This document shows positions 47,455-60,015 of a DNA stretch of 64,000 nt, in pieces. The translations under genes and the position numbers were made by a program. Every line of letters begins with the position of its first letter. Within the stretch, counting starts at the first letter, position 1. The DNA lies in contig JAVTVX010000013.1 in NCBI GenBank assembly GCA_033439265.1, forward strand, positions 21,680,500-21,744,499, written 5' to 3'. The notes beneath the pieces were generated by a model. The model did not search any database. It saw only the letters and a program-made list of their open reading frames with translations, and was not told the DNA's origin. The stretch is from Dillenia suffruticosa (taxonomy: Eukaryota > Streptophyta > Magnoliopsida > Dilleniales > Dilleniaceae).

Positions 47455-49431
47455 AATATTAAGAATATAGATAAGAAGATTTTTAGTGTATCTAATGGTC
47501 AGACCTCAATAGGTAAGGAATCATGGTATTAAAACGAAAAAATATAAACTGTTATTCGAAACAAACGAAAGTGTTATAAGAATTTTAAAAATAATATTAG
47601 TAGCGATATATATGAAAAATATAAAAGTGTAAAAAAAGATGTAACAAAGATTATCCAAAAATAAAAAAGTGAGGTGTGTAATGAATTATACAAAAGATTA
47701 GAAACTAAAGACGAAGAAAGAGACATTTATAGAATTGCCAAGATAAGAAAAAGAAAGGGAAAAAATTTAAATGGCGTTAAATGTATTAAAAGTAGAGCCA
47801 ATGATATACTTATAAAGAATGAGAACATAAGAAAACGTTAAAGAAATTATTTTGATAATTTTTTCAATATTAAGAACACAATAGATATAAAAAATATCAA
47901 AATATCTGTAAAAGAGATTAATAGAGATTTTAAACGTAAAATTCATCCTCATGAAATAAAGGAGGTTTTAAAGAGAATGTAAAATAATAAAACCATAATA
48001 GCTAATGGCATTCTCATAGAAATATGTAAATGTTGAGATGAATTTGGTATAATATTGTCAATAGATATTTTTAACAAAATTTGGCAAACCAAGCGAATGT
48101 CCCAAATATGAAGAAAAAGTATAATTATACCGTTATATAAAAATAAATGAGATATATAAAATTACTCCAACTATAGAGAAATTAAATTTATGAGTCATAC
48201 CATGAAACTATAGAAAAGAGTGATAAAATATAGATTGAGATTTGAGATAAATATATCTCAAAATCAATTTGGATTTATATTTAGAAAATCTACCAAGAAA
48301 GCAATCAACTCGTTAAAATAGTTGATGGAGATATATAGAACACATAAGAAAAAACTACATATGGTATTTATTGATTTATAAAAAATATACAATAGTGTTT
48401 ATAGAGACATATTATGGTGAACGCTAATGCAAAAATAGATATTCTTGAAATACATTAATCTCATCAAAGATAAATATGAGAGAATTGTAACCAATGTAAG
48501 AACTTGTGAGATTTTGAGGATAGATTCCTCATTAACATTGGGTTTCATCAAGAATCAACATTAAACCCCATTCTATTTGTAATAATAATAGACGAAATCA
48601 CAAAAAATATTCAAAATAAAATACCATAGTGTATACTTTTTGTAAATGATATAATGTTAATCGATGAAATTAGGGAAAGTTTTAGTGCTAAATTAGAGTT
48701 ATTGAGGGTCACATTAGAAACTCGAGGATTTAGACTGAATAGATCGAAAATTGAGTATATGAGATGTAAGTTTAACAACAGTTATTGAAATGATAAAAAC
48801 AAATATCGAAATGATAAAAAAATGATTAAATTAGATGGACAAAATGTACAAAAAAGTGAACGATTTAGATATCTATATTCTATCATTCAAAATAATGGCA
48901 ATATAGATGGAGATGTGAATCATAGAATACAAGCGGGTCGGATGAAATGGAGAAAGACATCCAGAATTCTTTGTGATCGCATGATACCAATACATTTAAA
49001 GGGAAAGTTTTATAGAATCGCGATTAGACCTACACTATTATATGGTAATGAATGTTGAACTATTAAATAATAACAAGAAAAAAAAAATGACCGTAACAGA
49101 AATGAGAATGTTTAGATAGATGTGTGACATAACTAGAAGAGATAGAATTAGAAACGAAAAAATTCGCAATAAGTTGAAAGTTAATTCAATTATGGATAAA
49201 ATGCGAGAGTGTCTGTTAAGATAGTTTGGGCATATGCAAAGATGACCCATGGACGTACCAGTTAGGAGAATCGAGAACTTAAATATATGAGATCTAGTAA
49301 AATGTAAGAGTAAATCGCTAAAAATATGGATACAAATTATTCGTAAAAATATAATAGTTAAGAATTTAGAAGAGAAGATAATTTTATATATAAATTAGTG
49401 GCGTAAAAAAATCCACACAACTTAAACTATC

Positions 49432-49432
<1 letters not shown>
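47455..49432 (+). mobile_element. RTE-type LINE, 5'-truncated and decayed
   Basis: Pieces of an RTE non-LTR retrotransposon lie in order. They are the linker before RT (DIYRIAKIRKRKGKNLNGVK, about 47,729), RT motifs (NQFGFIFRKSTKKAINS at about 48,259; LHMVFIDL near 48,356; LTLGFHQ near 48,535), motif C as FVNDIML at about 48,637, the thumb and C-terminal part at 48,822-49,058 (WRKTSRILCDRMIPIHLKGK), and a WRKKIHTT-like end at 49,400. The first Asp of motif C reads Asn. Many stops and some frame changes interrupt it, and TA-rich drift makes it look old. The apurinic endonuclease part is absent, so the copy is 5'-truncated. It ends at a (TA)n tract. Confidence 0.8.

Positions 49433-49433
<1 letters not shown>

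Positions 49434-49474
<41 letters not shown>
49434..49474 (+). repeat. (TA)n microsatellite at the LINE 3' end
   Basis: About 20 TA units directly after the LINE, followed by (TTTA)n. Plant RTE elements often end in short simple repeats, so this may have grown from the element's tail. Confidence 0.9.
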
Positions 49475-49478
<4 letters not shown>

Positions 49479-49915
49479 TTATTTATTTATTCATTTTTAT
49501 TTATTTATTTATCTTTATATTTATTTTTTTAATTTTCTTTTTATTGGTCTCTCAAATGACCTACTTTAAAGTATTGGGATTAAATTTTAGTTTTTTGTTA
49601 TTGTTGTTTTTGTTGTTTGGCACTGAACAGGTAAAGTGAGAAGATGGTTCTATTTTTGACATAATTTTTTTAATCTTAATTATTACATAACACCACTTTT
49701 GATTGTTGACTTCAAGCAAAAATAAGAGGTCTTGTCTGATGGGTTACACTGTTTAAAGCAATAATTTTCCATGACAAATAATGTAATCTGATCATAACAT
49801 AACAATTAGATTTTTTTTTTTTTTTTAAGATTTTCAAACATTTGGTAACATAGCATAATCAAATTGAGAGTCAGAAAATAAGGGTCCATATAAAATAAGA
49901 TTTAAACAAAAAATC
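49475..49915. other. AT-rich spacer
   Basis: TTTA-rich and T-run sequence (49,810-49,827); no gene or named element seen. Confidence 0.5.
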
Positions 49916-49919
49916 TTAT

Positions 49920-50156
49920 AATTTTAAAATATTCTGTGCATCATTGGACTAAGCGGAGAGTTTGTTAATCCAAATAAATCGAATCTAAAATTTAAATCTT
50001 AGAATGTTGAGATATTTATTACATCATACGACTAAGTGGGTCAATAATACTTCAGCTACTCCAAAAACCCCACGTGCAAATTGTAGTTATAACTTAACTA
50101 CCATCGTTCCCTTCCTAAAATATCAAGTTTGAGTCTTCTTATGTGTAGAAAAAAAA
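49920..50156 (+). repeat. SINE-like element copy (diverged)
   Basis: The box-A-like GACTAAGCGGAG and GACTAAGTGGGT, TAAAATTTAAATCTTAGAA, and a 3' A-run of about 16 (50,149-50,163) resemble the family, perhaps as two overlapping copies. The internal blocks are weak. Confidence 0.3.
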
Positions 50157-50735
50157 AAAAAAAGAACCATCCACTTGCAAATTGGGCCGAGTGCGTGGGT
50201 TGTAACTTGGTTCAGCCTCCAAAACTAAGCCCACAATAGGGCAGGTCGTGCACCTTATCCTGATATCAGTCAGGCCCAAAATGAAAAAGACTAATTCATG
50301 TTTTGGGCTGGACGGCCCTATCAATGGCTAGTATCAAGAGGGTTTAAGGTGGTGGGATATTTTTGGGCCCATCAGACATAACACGAGATGTGGCCCAATA
50401 AATTGAACAAGCGGAGCGTCTCAATCGTCCTCCCCAAACTCGATTCAAAACGCTCAAAATTCCAACACTATCAACAACAATTCCATGTTATAATTCTCTA
50501 CGGTATCACTTTCCACTGTAATTATGAAAATAAATAATTTTATTTAAATTAAAGTTTTTAAATAAAAATAATTTAAAAATAATATTAACATGGTACTGAT
50601 ATTATAATACAATACAACTGAAATCTGTACTAAAAAAAAAAAAAAAAACAATACTATTGAAATCCTAACGTGATAATTAATTTTCTTTAATTAACAAAAA
50701 ATTAATTTTACTACGATTTCCATCTCTCCCTCCTC

Positions 50736-50740
<5 letters not shown>

Positions 50741-50766
<26 letters not shown>
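50741..50766 (+). repeat. (CT)n microsatellite in the CASPL leader or promoter
   Basis: About 13 CT units after a TCC-rich stretch, 180 bp before the CASP-like start codon. Probably at or near the transcription start. Confidence 0.9.
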
Positions 50767-50944
50767 AAAGTGGACGAATTCTCCTTAAGACCCACTCTTT
50801 CTGATGTCAGTGTAACTCTAATCGAACCCAAACCCCTGAGGAAGGAACAGCCCCCAATCTCAACTACCATAAATCAGCTTCAGCATCACCGGCGACGAAT
50901 ATTTCCCAAATCAGAATCCTTTGGTCGGAGATCGGAGCCGAATC

Positions 50945-53278
50945 ATGGCAATGAACGTGAGCTTGCAAGCTGTGCACCCAATTGAGGCGCCTCCATCGCT
51001 GACGAACAATACGCCGCCGCCACTGCTGATGAAGGACATCGAGGGTATGCCGGGCACTTGCGGTGGGCTTCTTCTCCGTCTTTGCCAGTTCGTTTTCGCC
51101 GTTATTTCGCTTGTTGTTATGGGCACTACCAGTGACTTCCCTTCAGTCACTGCCTTCCGGTATTGAATTTTCATGATCCTTTTCTTTCGATATGAATGTT
51201 TCGTACATTTGTTTTAGTATGGTTGGTAATGAGTATTTTGGTTTCTCGGTGAACTTTGAGAATGATATCCTTTTACCCGGGGGGGGGGGGGAGGGGAGTC
51301 AACTGGATTAGGGTAGACCTGAGCTTTTAACTTAACCCCCCTTATATGTACCATATCTTCCCTCTTTCTTGGTTATTCTGCAGATACCTTAGTTTGATGT
51401 TGAAATTGCTTGTAATTTACCTGAAGTCTTGGATCCAATTAGCATTTGTATATTAGTGGGCATGCTGTAGTTTAATTACTACTGGGAATTTTGATTTCTT
51501 GGTAACTTTCGGTAATGATGTCCTTTTGGTGCTTGGTGCTTTTCTATAGGAAGGCTTGATTTTGAGTTCCACTTTATATGAAGATCATGGTTTAATGGGT
51601 GGTGTATGTTTACCTCTTACTTGGTCTTTCCGTTACTTGATTTGGTTAGAAGACTTTTAATGGTTGATCTCCCTTGCACTAGTAAAATGGGTTTTTCTCA
51701 TGTACACTCAATTCGTATCTGTTTCCTTTTCTTGGGTCGGCTATCTATAAGCGTGTCAGTAAAGCCAAGGAGTTAATGTTGCATGCCAATACAATCCAAG
51801 GATTTATGTATATGGTTTGGATTGAAATTATTTTATCTAAATATCTAGAAATTTTTTCAACGATGTCCTATATGTGCATGGTAAGTACATGTAGAAGAAG
51901 AGGGGGAAAAAACACTACTGTGGCATCCAATTTTAAAGTTCCCGCTCTCACCCACTAAAACACTCACCCACTAAAACACGAAAATTCTTGATGGTGAAAA
52001 TAAAAGTTATTTAGTCATTTACTTTTGCTTGCAAACAAATCAAATTCATGTTTATGATTAGATCATTCATTTTTTGTGTTCCATCTCTACCGTTAATCCT
52101 TACAACATTTATAATGATTTGCCAATGAGAATTTATAATTTATAACAAATGTTTGTTTTGTTTCTGAATGCAGTTGGCGAATCTTTACCTAGGCAATTGC
52201 TGACCACCTTTTTGATTGTTTATTGACATAGTTGTATACCAAGCTTGTACCTTGGTGTTTGCCATGCAGTAGAGCGTGTGTTGGCAATTGTATGAGCATT
52301 TCTCTTTGCTAGAAAATGATTTTGATGCTAATGGAGATCGTGTTTAGCCACCTGTGGACTAAATTTCACATCTTCAAAGCTATGAGTAATTTGTATGTGA
52401 TAGAGGATAGTGTCGTATATAATTTTTCTTGTCACAAAATTTTAAGGAGATAGTTTGAACAGACAAACTTAAAATAATAGAACACTTATTGCATTGCATA
52501 TTGTGATATGAAGAAAAAGAAGATGATATGAATCCTCCATGCTTTATGTTATTAATACTAGGTCATGGCTATTAACTTTTCTTTTTCCATCAGCTATCTC
52601 GTTGCTGCTGTTAGCTTGCAAAGTTTGTGGAGCTTTTTGCTGGCCGCTGTTGATATTTATGCTCTTCTAGTGAAACGAAGCTTGCGAAATCCCAGGGTTG
52701 TGAGCTTTTTCACCTTTGGTGATGGGGTAAGAAAAATTTGTACGTAGAATATGCTTTTTCAGCTTTCTGTGTAATAAGACTGGTGATTGGCTATGGGACT
52801 GATTCTTCAGTTTCATATTTTGGCTGAACCAATACGAGGGTCTACAACTTTTAGATGTGATTGCATTGGCTATGGGCATGTTTGTCTTTGGTGTTTCTTT
52901 GTTTATTTTGTCGGTTTGCTTGTTAGTAAGCAAAAAAGAAAAGGATAATCCGTCTCTCTTGGGTTATTTTTATGAGCCTTTTGAATGTATTTTTGAAGTT
53001 TTCTATGCAGTAAATGATATAAAGTTGTCCAGAAATTTTCATTGCCAGAGCACTAAAATTGGTTTAATATGGTGCAGATCACATCTACTCTGACTTTTGC
53101 TGCTGCCTGTGCTTCTGCTGGCATTACAGTCCTCATTGGTAATGACCTCAATTTATGTGACATAAACCACTGCACAAAATTTGAGAGTGCCACAGCTATG
53201 GCATTCATGAGCTGGTTTCTTGTAATACCATCATTTCTCTTGAACTTTTGGTCTCTGGCATCAAAGCGTTCACCATGA
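50945..53278 (+). CDS. CASP-like protein, CASPL5A type (four-span membrane protein)
   Basis: Exons: 50945-51159, 52594-52726, 53078-53278, all GT-AG with fitting phase, giving 182 residues. The start ATG gives [17 protein letters not shown], then [13 protein letters not shown], both typical of the CASPL5A group. Four hydrophobic spans: about 40-62 ([15 protein letters not shown]), 73-98 ([20 protein letters not shown]), 116-138 ([18 protein letters not shown]) and 155-178 ([20 protein letters not shown]). Both ends should face the cytosol. CASP proteins form plasma-membrane scaffolds that guide Casparian strip lignin deposition; the wider CASP-like group is related in fold, but its functions are mostly unknown. 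The gene looks intact. Intron 1 (1.4 kb) contains a G-run near 51,280. Confidence 0.93.
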
Positions 53279-54102
53279 AATCGGATAGAGAGTCTCCACC
53301 ATCAACTGACGATGATCTCTCCCTCTGTCCTCCCTCCCCCAACAACCTCCAACCTCCCACGGGGCTCATCTGGTATTGATAGTGACATGCTTCCTCTATG
53401 TAAATATTAAGTTTTGCCAGAAATTGTTATTTGGATAGATCCCATTTTCGTTGTATCAAACTGCAAAAATTCTGTGGAATGGTGTTAAGGGCTAATATAT
53501 CATGCAAGAACTTATGGTGCAGCATCTCCTTTTGCCTTATGCCTCTTTTCTAGAAGATACTTTGTTCAAATAATGTGGATCAGTAATCAATCGAATAACG
53601 TGGTTGATGCTATATGCGAGTTTGGGTCGCTTTTTTATGTAATCAGCCCAGGTCATTAAAACTATGCCATGCGCTATATTTCTTTTAATTTCGTCAGAAG
53701 ATTTGTGAATGTGGTTGTCCCTCTGTTAGCTCCAGCTACTCATTCTATGACAGGTTTTGGAGATTGGGGCTCTTCTCCTCATTTCATTGTGGATGCGCTC
53801 TTTGGGGATTTAACTTAATATCTCCTCCCCCCCCTCCCCCCCCCCCCCCGGGCAAAAAAAAAAGCCATGCCACAGACTTGATATTAATTTTTGCCAGGTA
53901 TTGGGGTACGGGGAGATATAGGTTCCATAATGTAGCTTAAAAACAGAGTAAATGAGTGAAGGAGATTTTTCACCATTATGGTTCAACCATGCCTGTGGGT
54001 CACATTGAACCGATCTTACCATTGTGATTAGACTTACTCACCCTTTGTAGTATATATTTAGGCCTGCAAATGAAATTGGGCAAAAAAAGGAGTTCAACAT
54101 CG
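53279..54102. other. 3' flank of the CASP-like gene
   Basis: Probably 3' UTR followed by short spacer. A C-run of about 18-24, slightly interrupted, followed by GGG and an A-run lies at 53,825-53,863. No gene. Confidence 0.6.
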
Positions 54103-54107
54103 GTTTA

Positions 54108-54596
54108 TGTTGGTTATTGATGCCCATTATGGGCATTTGGGTAATTAAGGAATGGGGTAACTCCCATCCTTAATTACCATTAACCAATATTTTGGTAACT
54201 CCCCACCAATTAAGGGAGTTGGTCTTACCTTCCTTCGGAGTGAGGGAACAATGGAGGAAACTCTCCTTCTCCTACCTTGTGTGTGGAGAGAAGCCATGGG
54301 AGGCTACTATGGAGGCTAGGGTTTCACATATTCTCTAGAGAGAGAATAGAGAGAGGGATGGAGATTTTCGCGTAGGAAAATCTCCCATCGTCAGACAAAT
54401 CACCGGACATGAGGATTGCGGCGTCGTGGATTTGAGGTGGTGGTTCGACTAACCTCGTGATCACCATCCGACCGTGCGATCCGTTCGAGGGACATCGCGA
54501 CACGGTGGATTTTGGAGACTGCCCTATCGAGGTATTTATCCCGAAAATTCCGAAACTATTTAATTCACGCTTCCGCATGCGCGATTAAATCCAACA
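54108..54596 (+). repeat. Left LTR of the Copia element (489 bp)
   Basis: Bounded by TG...CA, and identical by eye to 60,016-60,504. It includes a short GA-rich tract and an AATT-rich left part. Confidence 0.93.
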
Positions 54597-54597
54597 T

Positions 54598-54609
54598 TGG
54601 TATCAGAAC
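54598..54609 (+). other. Primer-binding site of the Copia element
   Basis: TGGTATCAGAAC begins two bases after the left LTR. It matches the usual plant initiator-Met tRNA complement TGGTATCAGAGC at 11 of 12 positions. Confidence 0.85.
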
Positions 54610-54610
54610 A

Positions 54611-54995
54611 GGCTGGGGGGTCAGCGGCCGGGTCGGACCCTGACCCGGACCGACCCGCCACCGACCCGACCGGGTAGGGTCGGACCGTTGACCGGGTCAA
54701 CGGGTCAACCCTGACCCGTTGACCAACCCGGTCAGACCCGGCTCAACACGGCTCAGCGCGTGAAGGCGCGTGAGCCGCGCGCCGCGACTGGGCGCGCGTG
54801 AGCCGAGCCGGCCCTGGCGCGTGGCAGCGCGTATGAGCCGCGCCGCGCGTCTGGAGCGTGAGCCAGACTGCTGCCAGCGCGTGGAGGCGCGTGGCAGCGC
54901 GTGGAGGCTCACCGCCGGCGCGTGGATGCGCGCGGCGGCGCGTGGATCGCACCGCCGGCAAGCGGCGGCGCGTGTGGGCCCCGGGTGGCGCGTGA
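54611..54995 (+). other. GC-rich leader of the Copia element
   Basis: About 385 bp of strongly GC- and CpG-rich sequence with many irregular GCGCGTG and GACCCG units, in a window that is otherwise AT-rich. It lies between the primer site and the first gag traces. The frames it opens on both strands are low-complexity Arg/Ala sequence and are not taken as genes. Confidence 0.8.
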
Positions 54996-57900
54996 AGTCG
55001 CTCAAAATTGAATTTTTTCAATTTTTGGGGGGTCCTATATCCATAAATGTGACTTTTTGTGGGTTTTTGTGCGTCAAATCACAGTCCAAATGGTAAGATG
55101 CGATTCCAAGTTGTGGTGTATGGTGTCCGTTGACTCATACGCTCGCTTTGGGGTCGTACTCAAGTCATTTTGGTTTTGATGATTCGTAGGGCATACAAAA
55201 AAAAAAAAAAAAAAAAAATGTGATAATAAGCATCTCCAAGTCACAAATATCTCTCTTAATGCGTTGAGAACTGTCGTATTAGATTTTTGCAAAGAGAGCA
55301 AACTGAATGATGTGATCTACGCGATTTTATCAGAAGATTCAGTTTATTCTCGAGATGCAAAATCTAACGGGAATCTGAGGCACGAGATGATGGGCCTCAG
55401 GGTGGGCACCGCGTCTCAGAATATACGAGATAAAGAGATCTATCGTGTATGATATAAAAGATTTGCCAAGTTAGGGCAATGCTTACAGTGGCATACGCGA
55501 TAACTTAATCTCGTTTTTCGAGTCATATTCTATAGACATGTCGGTTCGACTCGTCCCATAAGAGCATAGTGTTGCTCTCTTCGGCTCCTATGTGAGGATG
55601 CAGAAGAAAAGGGTTAATCATACAATGAAACAAATGTCGAGTATGATCACCGAGTTAATATATATGGACGAGTAAATTTCGGATGAAATTTAGGTACTGG
55701 ATGTGATCCAGTTATTTACCTGATTCATAGGAAACCGTGAAATCCTATCTCACATTTGACGAAAATATTTGTACTTTCGTTGACGTGAGTACATATTGTG
55801 AGCTCGATGAGGAGCACCTAGAGGCGAGTAGGCCACACTCGAGTCATGCTTATTCAGAGGAGTCAAGTAAGGACTACCCCGGCGCTAAGTCTAGCGAACG
55901 TGACTCGAGATCTAGGTAATAAAAATCATCCGACAAAACCGACAATGAGGTACAAGAACGCAAGAAGAAGGAATTTGATTATACCAAAGTAAATTGCTAC
56001 GCTTGAGGTAGATTTGGTCATTTCGCTCGTGAGTGTGACGAGCAGAAATAAATATTCTTCTTTTTTTTACGTGGTGTGAGATTTTTCTCATTCACTATAA
56101 TACTCGCTGATTTCTCTTCTTTGAAATCAGGAGCAACCGACCACGTAACTCGAGATAGGAGTGCGTAATCCGTCAAGTGAATCCTTAAGTTTGGAGGATT
56201 TACGTTAAGGACAGAGCATTCGTCGTTGTCAGAGGGAACGACACTTGCTATGACGCCCTCAATATTGTAGGTATTTGACGGATCTACAAATTTTGTACCT
56301 TGTCTAAAATTGACTACGATATGCGTGAAATTATTCCTTTCTTTTAATACGACAATTTTCTGAATTATTCTGGTTTTAATCCATGATGGAATGTATGCAC
56401 TGGGTGTTACTCCTAATGGTTTTTTGTCGTTCTATTATTGTTTTTACATTTGATTGCGTAGATGATAATGTAAATGAATGACAAAGTAAACTTAGACACA
56501 TGGGGTAAGAGATGATGAATCGGTTAGTAGCGAGAGGTTTCTTGGACCCGCTGACCAGATTCGAGTTACCCGTATGTGAGTTTTGTCTAGCCAACAAAAT
56601 GACGAGAAAACCATTTGGCGATGCAATGAGAGCTGGGACTCTATTGCAGTTAACTATCATGCCTTCGTTCTTTTTATTGTGGTCTTATGAGCATGAGAGT
56701 CAGAAATGGAGTTGTGTAGATAATTATAGATGCTTACGTGCGTTTTGGTTCATCTATTTGATCTCGTATCAGTCTGAGGCATTAAACTGCTTCAGGAGGT
56801 TCATAAGCAAGATTGAGAGTCAATTAGACTCTTGGAACCGAGCGAGAACGCAAGTATTCGTCTAAACTACACATGGGACTCTGTTTCAATAAGAGTATTA
56901 CGAGACTACTGACTAGTAGTCAGTTCCCCATTGAGCTTTGGACAGGGAGGCAGCCTGACCTTAGCCACTTGAGGTTATGGGGTTGTGCCACGATTTCTCG
57001 CATTCACACGGTGAGTTAGACCCGCGAGAAAATATGTGTTCCTAGGCGAACACGAACGGCACTATAATCGAGACTGAGTCTCGTAATACTATATTTCTTG
57101 AGAATGATTTCCCTAAGAGAGGTGAAATCAATTAGGACCTTACCCTTTATGCGATGGATGAGCCTAGTGGCTCGGGGAGCCTAGCGGCGGGATACAAGAA
57201 TCCACTACGGATCTTGATCTCAGTGGGAGCGATCCATCAAGAGGTAAAGATTTTTCTCTCCTCCTAAGAGTATCGAGAATGCGTATTTAAACGTTGTTTT
57301 CTCGATTGAGGGTGAGACCCTCATTGCGACTCTAGAGGATGATGAGAAATCTAAAACGGTCCGAGAGGCTCTCGAGAGGATGCAAAATACCGTTTATTGA
57401 AGGCCATAAATGAAAAGAAAGAATTGATGAGAATCAATGGGGTCTGGGATCTAGTTGATTAGCCTAAGGGCGGAAGGACTATTGGGAACAAGTAGGTTCT
57501 CAAAGTCAAGATAAAGGTTAACGGATTGATGAAGAGATACAGAACCCGTCTAGTAACCAAGGGTTACACTTGGACTGAGGGGTGGACTATCGAGGAGTCA
57601 TAGTCCAATTTATCTCGATCTGTTTATCTTTCAGCGATTGTCACGAACATGGATCAGGTGTCACATCACAAGGATGTAAATACCGCTTTCGTATTGGAAG
57701 TCAAGATGAGGCGATCTACATGGAGCATCCCTTTGGGTTCGTTCTAGTAGATCAGGTGGATAAGGTCTATTGATTTTAGAAATCAAAATACGACCTTAAG
57801 CCATCATCTAGAAAGCGGCGCTTGAGATTTCACGAGAATGTGATATCTTATGGTTTTGTAATGATCGAGTAGGATCATTGCATATATCTGATACGTCCCG

Positions 57901-60005
57901 ATGACTCCTTTATGAGCATGTTCGCATATGTAGGTGACATTCTATTGGCTGGGAACAACAGAGAGTATCCAATGATCATTGTAACATGGTTGTGAGGTTT
58001 TAGTTCATTCTCAGATTTTGGATCCATAGGGATCGCTTGAGAATGGTGTTGACTCTTTAACAAGAGTTTTACATCAGGTAGATTCTTAAGCATTTCGAGA
58101 ATAACGAACACAACCTAAAAGATACTCTAATCGCTGAAGATAAAAAGACTTGAATCTTGACATATGCCCTAGAATTTATAAAGAAATAAGGGAGATGAGT
58201 AGAATCCCTTATTCCAGTGCAAAATACATTTCTAGTGTGTGCGATGAGGTATACACGTGTGATATACAATTTGATGTATGCGATGAGGCATACAAGACCA
58301 GATATTTATTTAGCAGTAGATCTTGTGAGTAGGTATTAATAGAATCCTGAAAGGGATCACTGTAGAGCAGTGAAAAAGGATTCTGAAATATCTCATTTGA
58401 ACTGCAGAGCTCTCCATGTGTTACGGATGAGGTGATTTGCGTTTTGTGGTTGAGATTCAGATACTGACTGGGAGTAGTGATCTGAATAAACGCAAAAGGT
58501 TTTATCTTCTTAGAGTAGTAAGAAGAGAACCTGTATATCTCTATTTACGATAGAGACTGAGCTTGTAGTGTGCTCAATTGCAGTTCATAAGAATGGTTGG
58601 CTTCAGAAATTTTCTGGAACACTTAGGGGTCGTGACAGATAGTGGGAGGTCAGTGATGATTATTGTGATAATCAGACCGACACTGTCATCAAATGAGACC
58701 CTAAGTGTAATAGCAAAGCCAAACACATTAATACCGAAGACCACTATGAGAGATATTACCGAGAAGGGTATTGTGACATCTAAGTACACCTCAGCATGAG
58801 AGCTGATCTCTTCAGAAAACCCGTTGTGAGAGATTCCTTTGTGAGGTAAGGAATCATTGGGTTTAGTGTACTTTAACATTTCTCCTTATATATTGTTTTA
58901 GATGCTTATTTTAATATATGACATGTATGCAGAATTGAGTCACATATTTATTTCATGCATCATTTGTTGTCATATATTGTGATCTTGTGATTAAAAGATG
59001 TGTCAGGCAGGCGTGGTCGACTCTCTCACACGAGTGACCACCTCCGACTCTGAGTGAGCGGAGATGAGACGGATTCTAGTCGTAAGAGGCTTTGAGAGTA
59101 GCCCTACTAGAACATAAGTCGCCCTGATATGTGTTCAGGATGAGGTCATATGCGATATGACCGACATGGAAATACCCACATCCATGTTGCCTGTAAGTAG
59201 CCAGGTTTGAGATCTCAGATATCACCTGCGATTTGTGATATTGTCTCTGAGATGCTCTCTCTGAGATCTCTGGGTAAAGTCTTAAGTGTAGACTGAGTCC
59301 CGTACCTGTACAGTGTTAGAGAAATCTGACATATGCCCTTTGAGAGATGGGGGAATAACACTGTGGCACGTGTTTCATACCACGTGTGATGAGACGACCA
59401 TGGGATAGTGGGAGCTATTATTTGAGACGATAGTTTGATCATGATCCCCGGTTCCCACTGTGTGAGACCTGAGATCCATTGGGTGGGATCTCTTATGCCC
59501 TTATTACTTTCGGCTGTCTCTAGAAGTTTTGGTTCAGTGTTGCTACTTTAGTCTGTTTACCTATGGCCCGGAAGATAAATTGAGGTCTAAGGGGCAGGTC
59601 TAGGAAAGCAGCTGAATTGAAACCGATAGATTCGAGTTTGGGAAAAGGAAGGCCAATAGACATTACATCATTGTCATGTATTCATAGGTCGACCTATTAT
59701 GTTAATCCATGTTGGGATTCAAACATAATAATGAATACATAGTCGAGCAAATTGATTGGGGATCACTTTCGATGAGGAAAGTGGCTCGATGGATGTAAAT
59801 GCATTGAGTCTGGGGTATAGCGAGTTATTTTTATACTAACAGTGACTCTTCGATCATCCTAACAGGTGTATCGAGAGTCTTTGCTTGCAGGTGTACTCGC
59901 CGGTCGCACGACGCCCAATCCAGTATGAAAAGTCCAGTAGGGTGATGTGATAGATCGCATGAGTTGTGATCTTGTGATTGACGGAAATGAAATGCCCTCA
60001 TGTGC

Positions 60006-60015
60006 AAGTGGGAGA
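60006..60015 (+). other. Polypurine tract of the Copia element
   Basis: AAGTGGGAGA directly before the right LTR, the typical Copia plus-strand primer. Confidence 0.8.

Noticed and set aside
54324-54578. 84-codon minus-strand frame present in both LTRs
   Set aside because: It lies wholly inside the LTR, antisense, and shows no domain; its identity in both LTRs only reflects LTR identity.
54697-55096. Open frames of about 100 codons on both strands in the GC-rich Copia leader
   Set aside because: Low-complexity Arg/Ala/Pro sequence from GC-rich repeats, without gag similarity.
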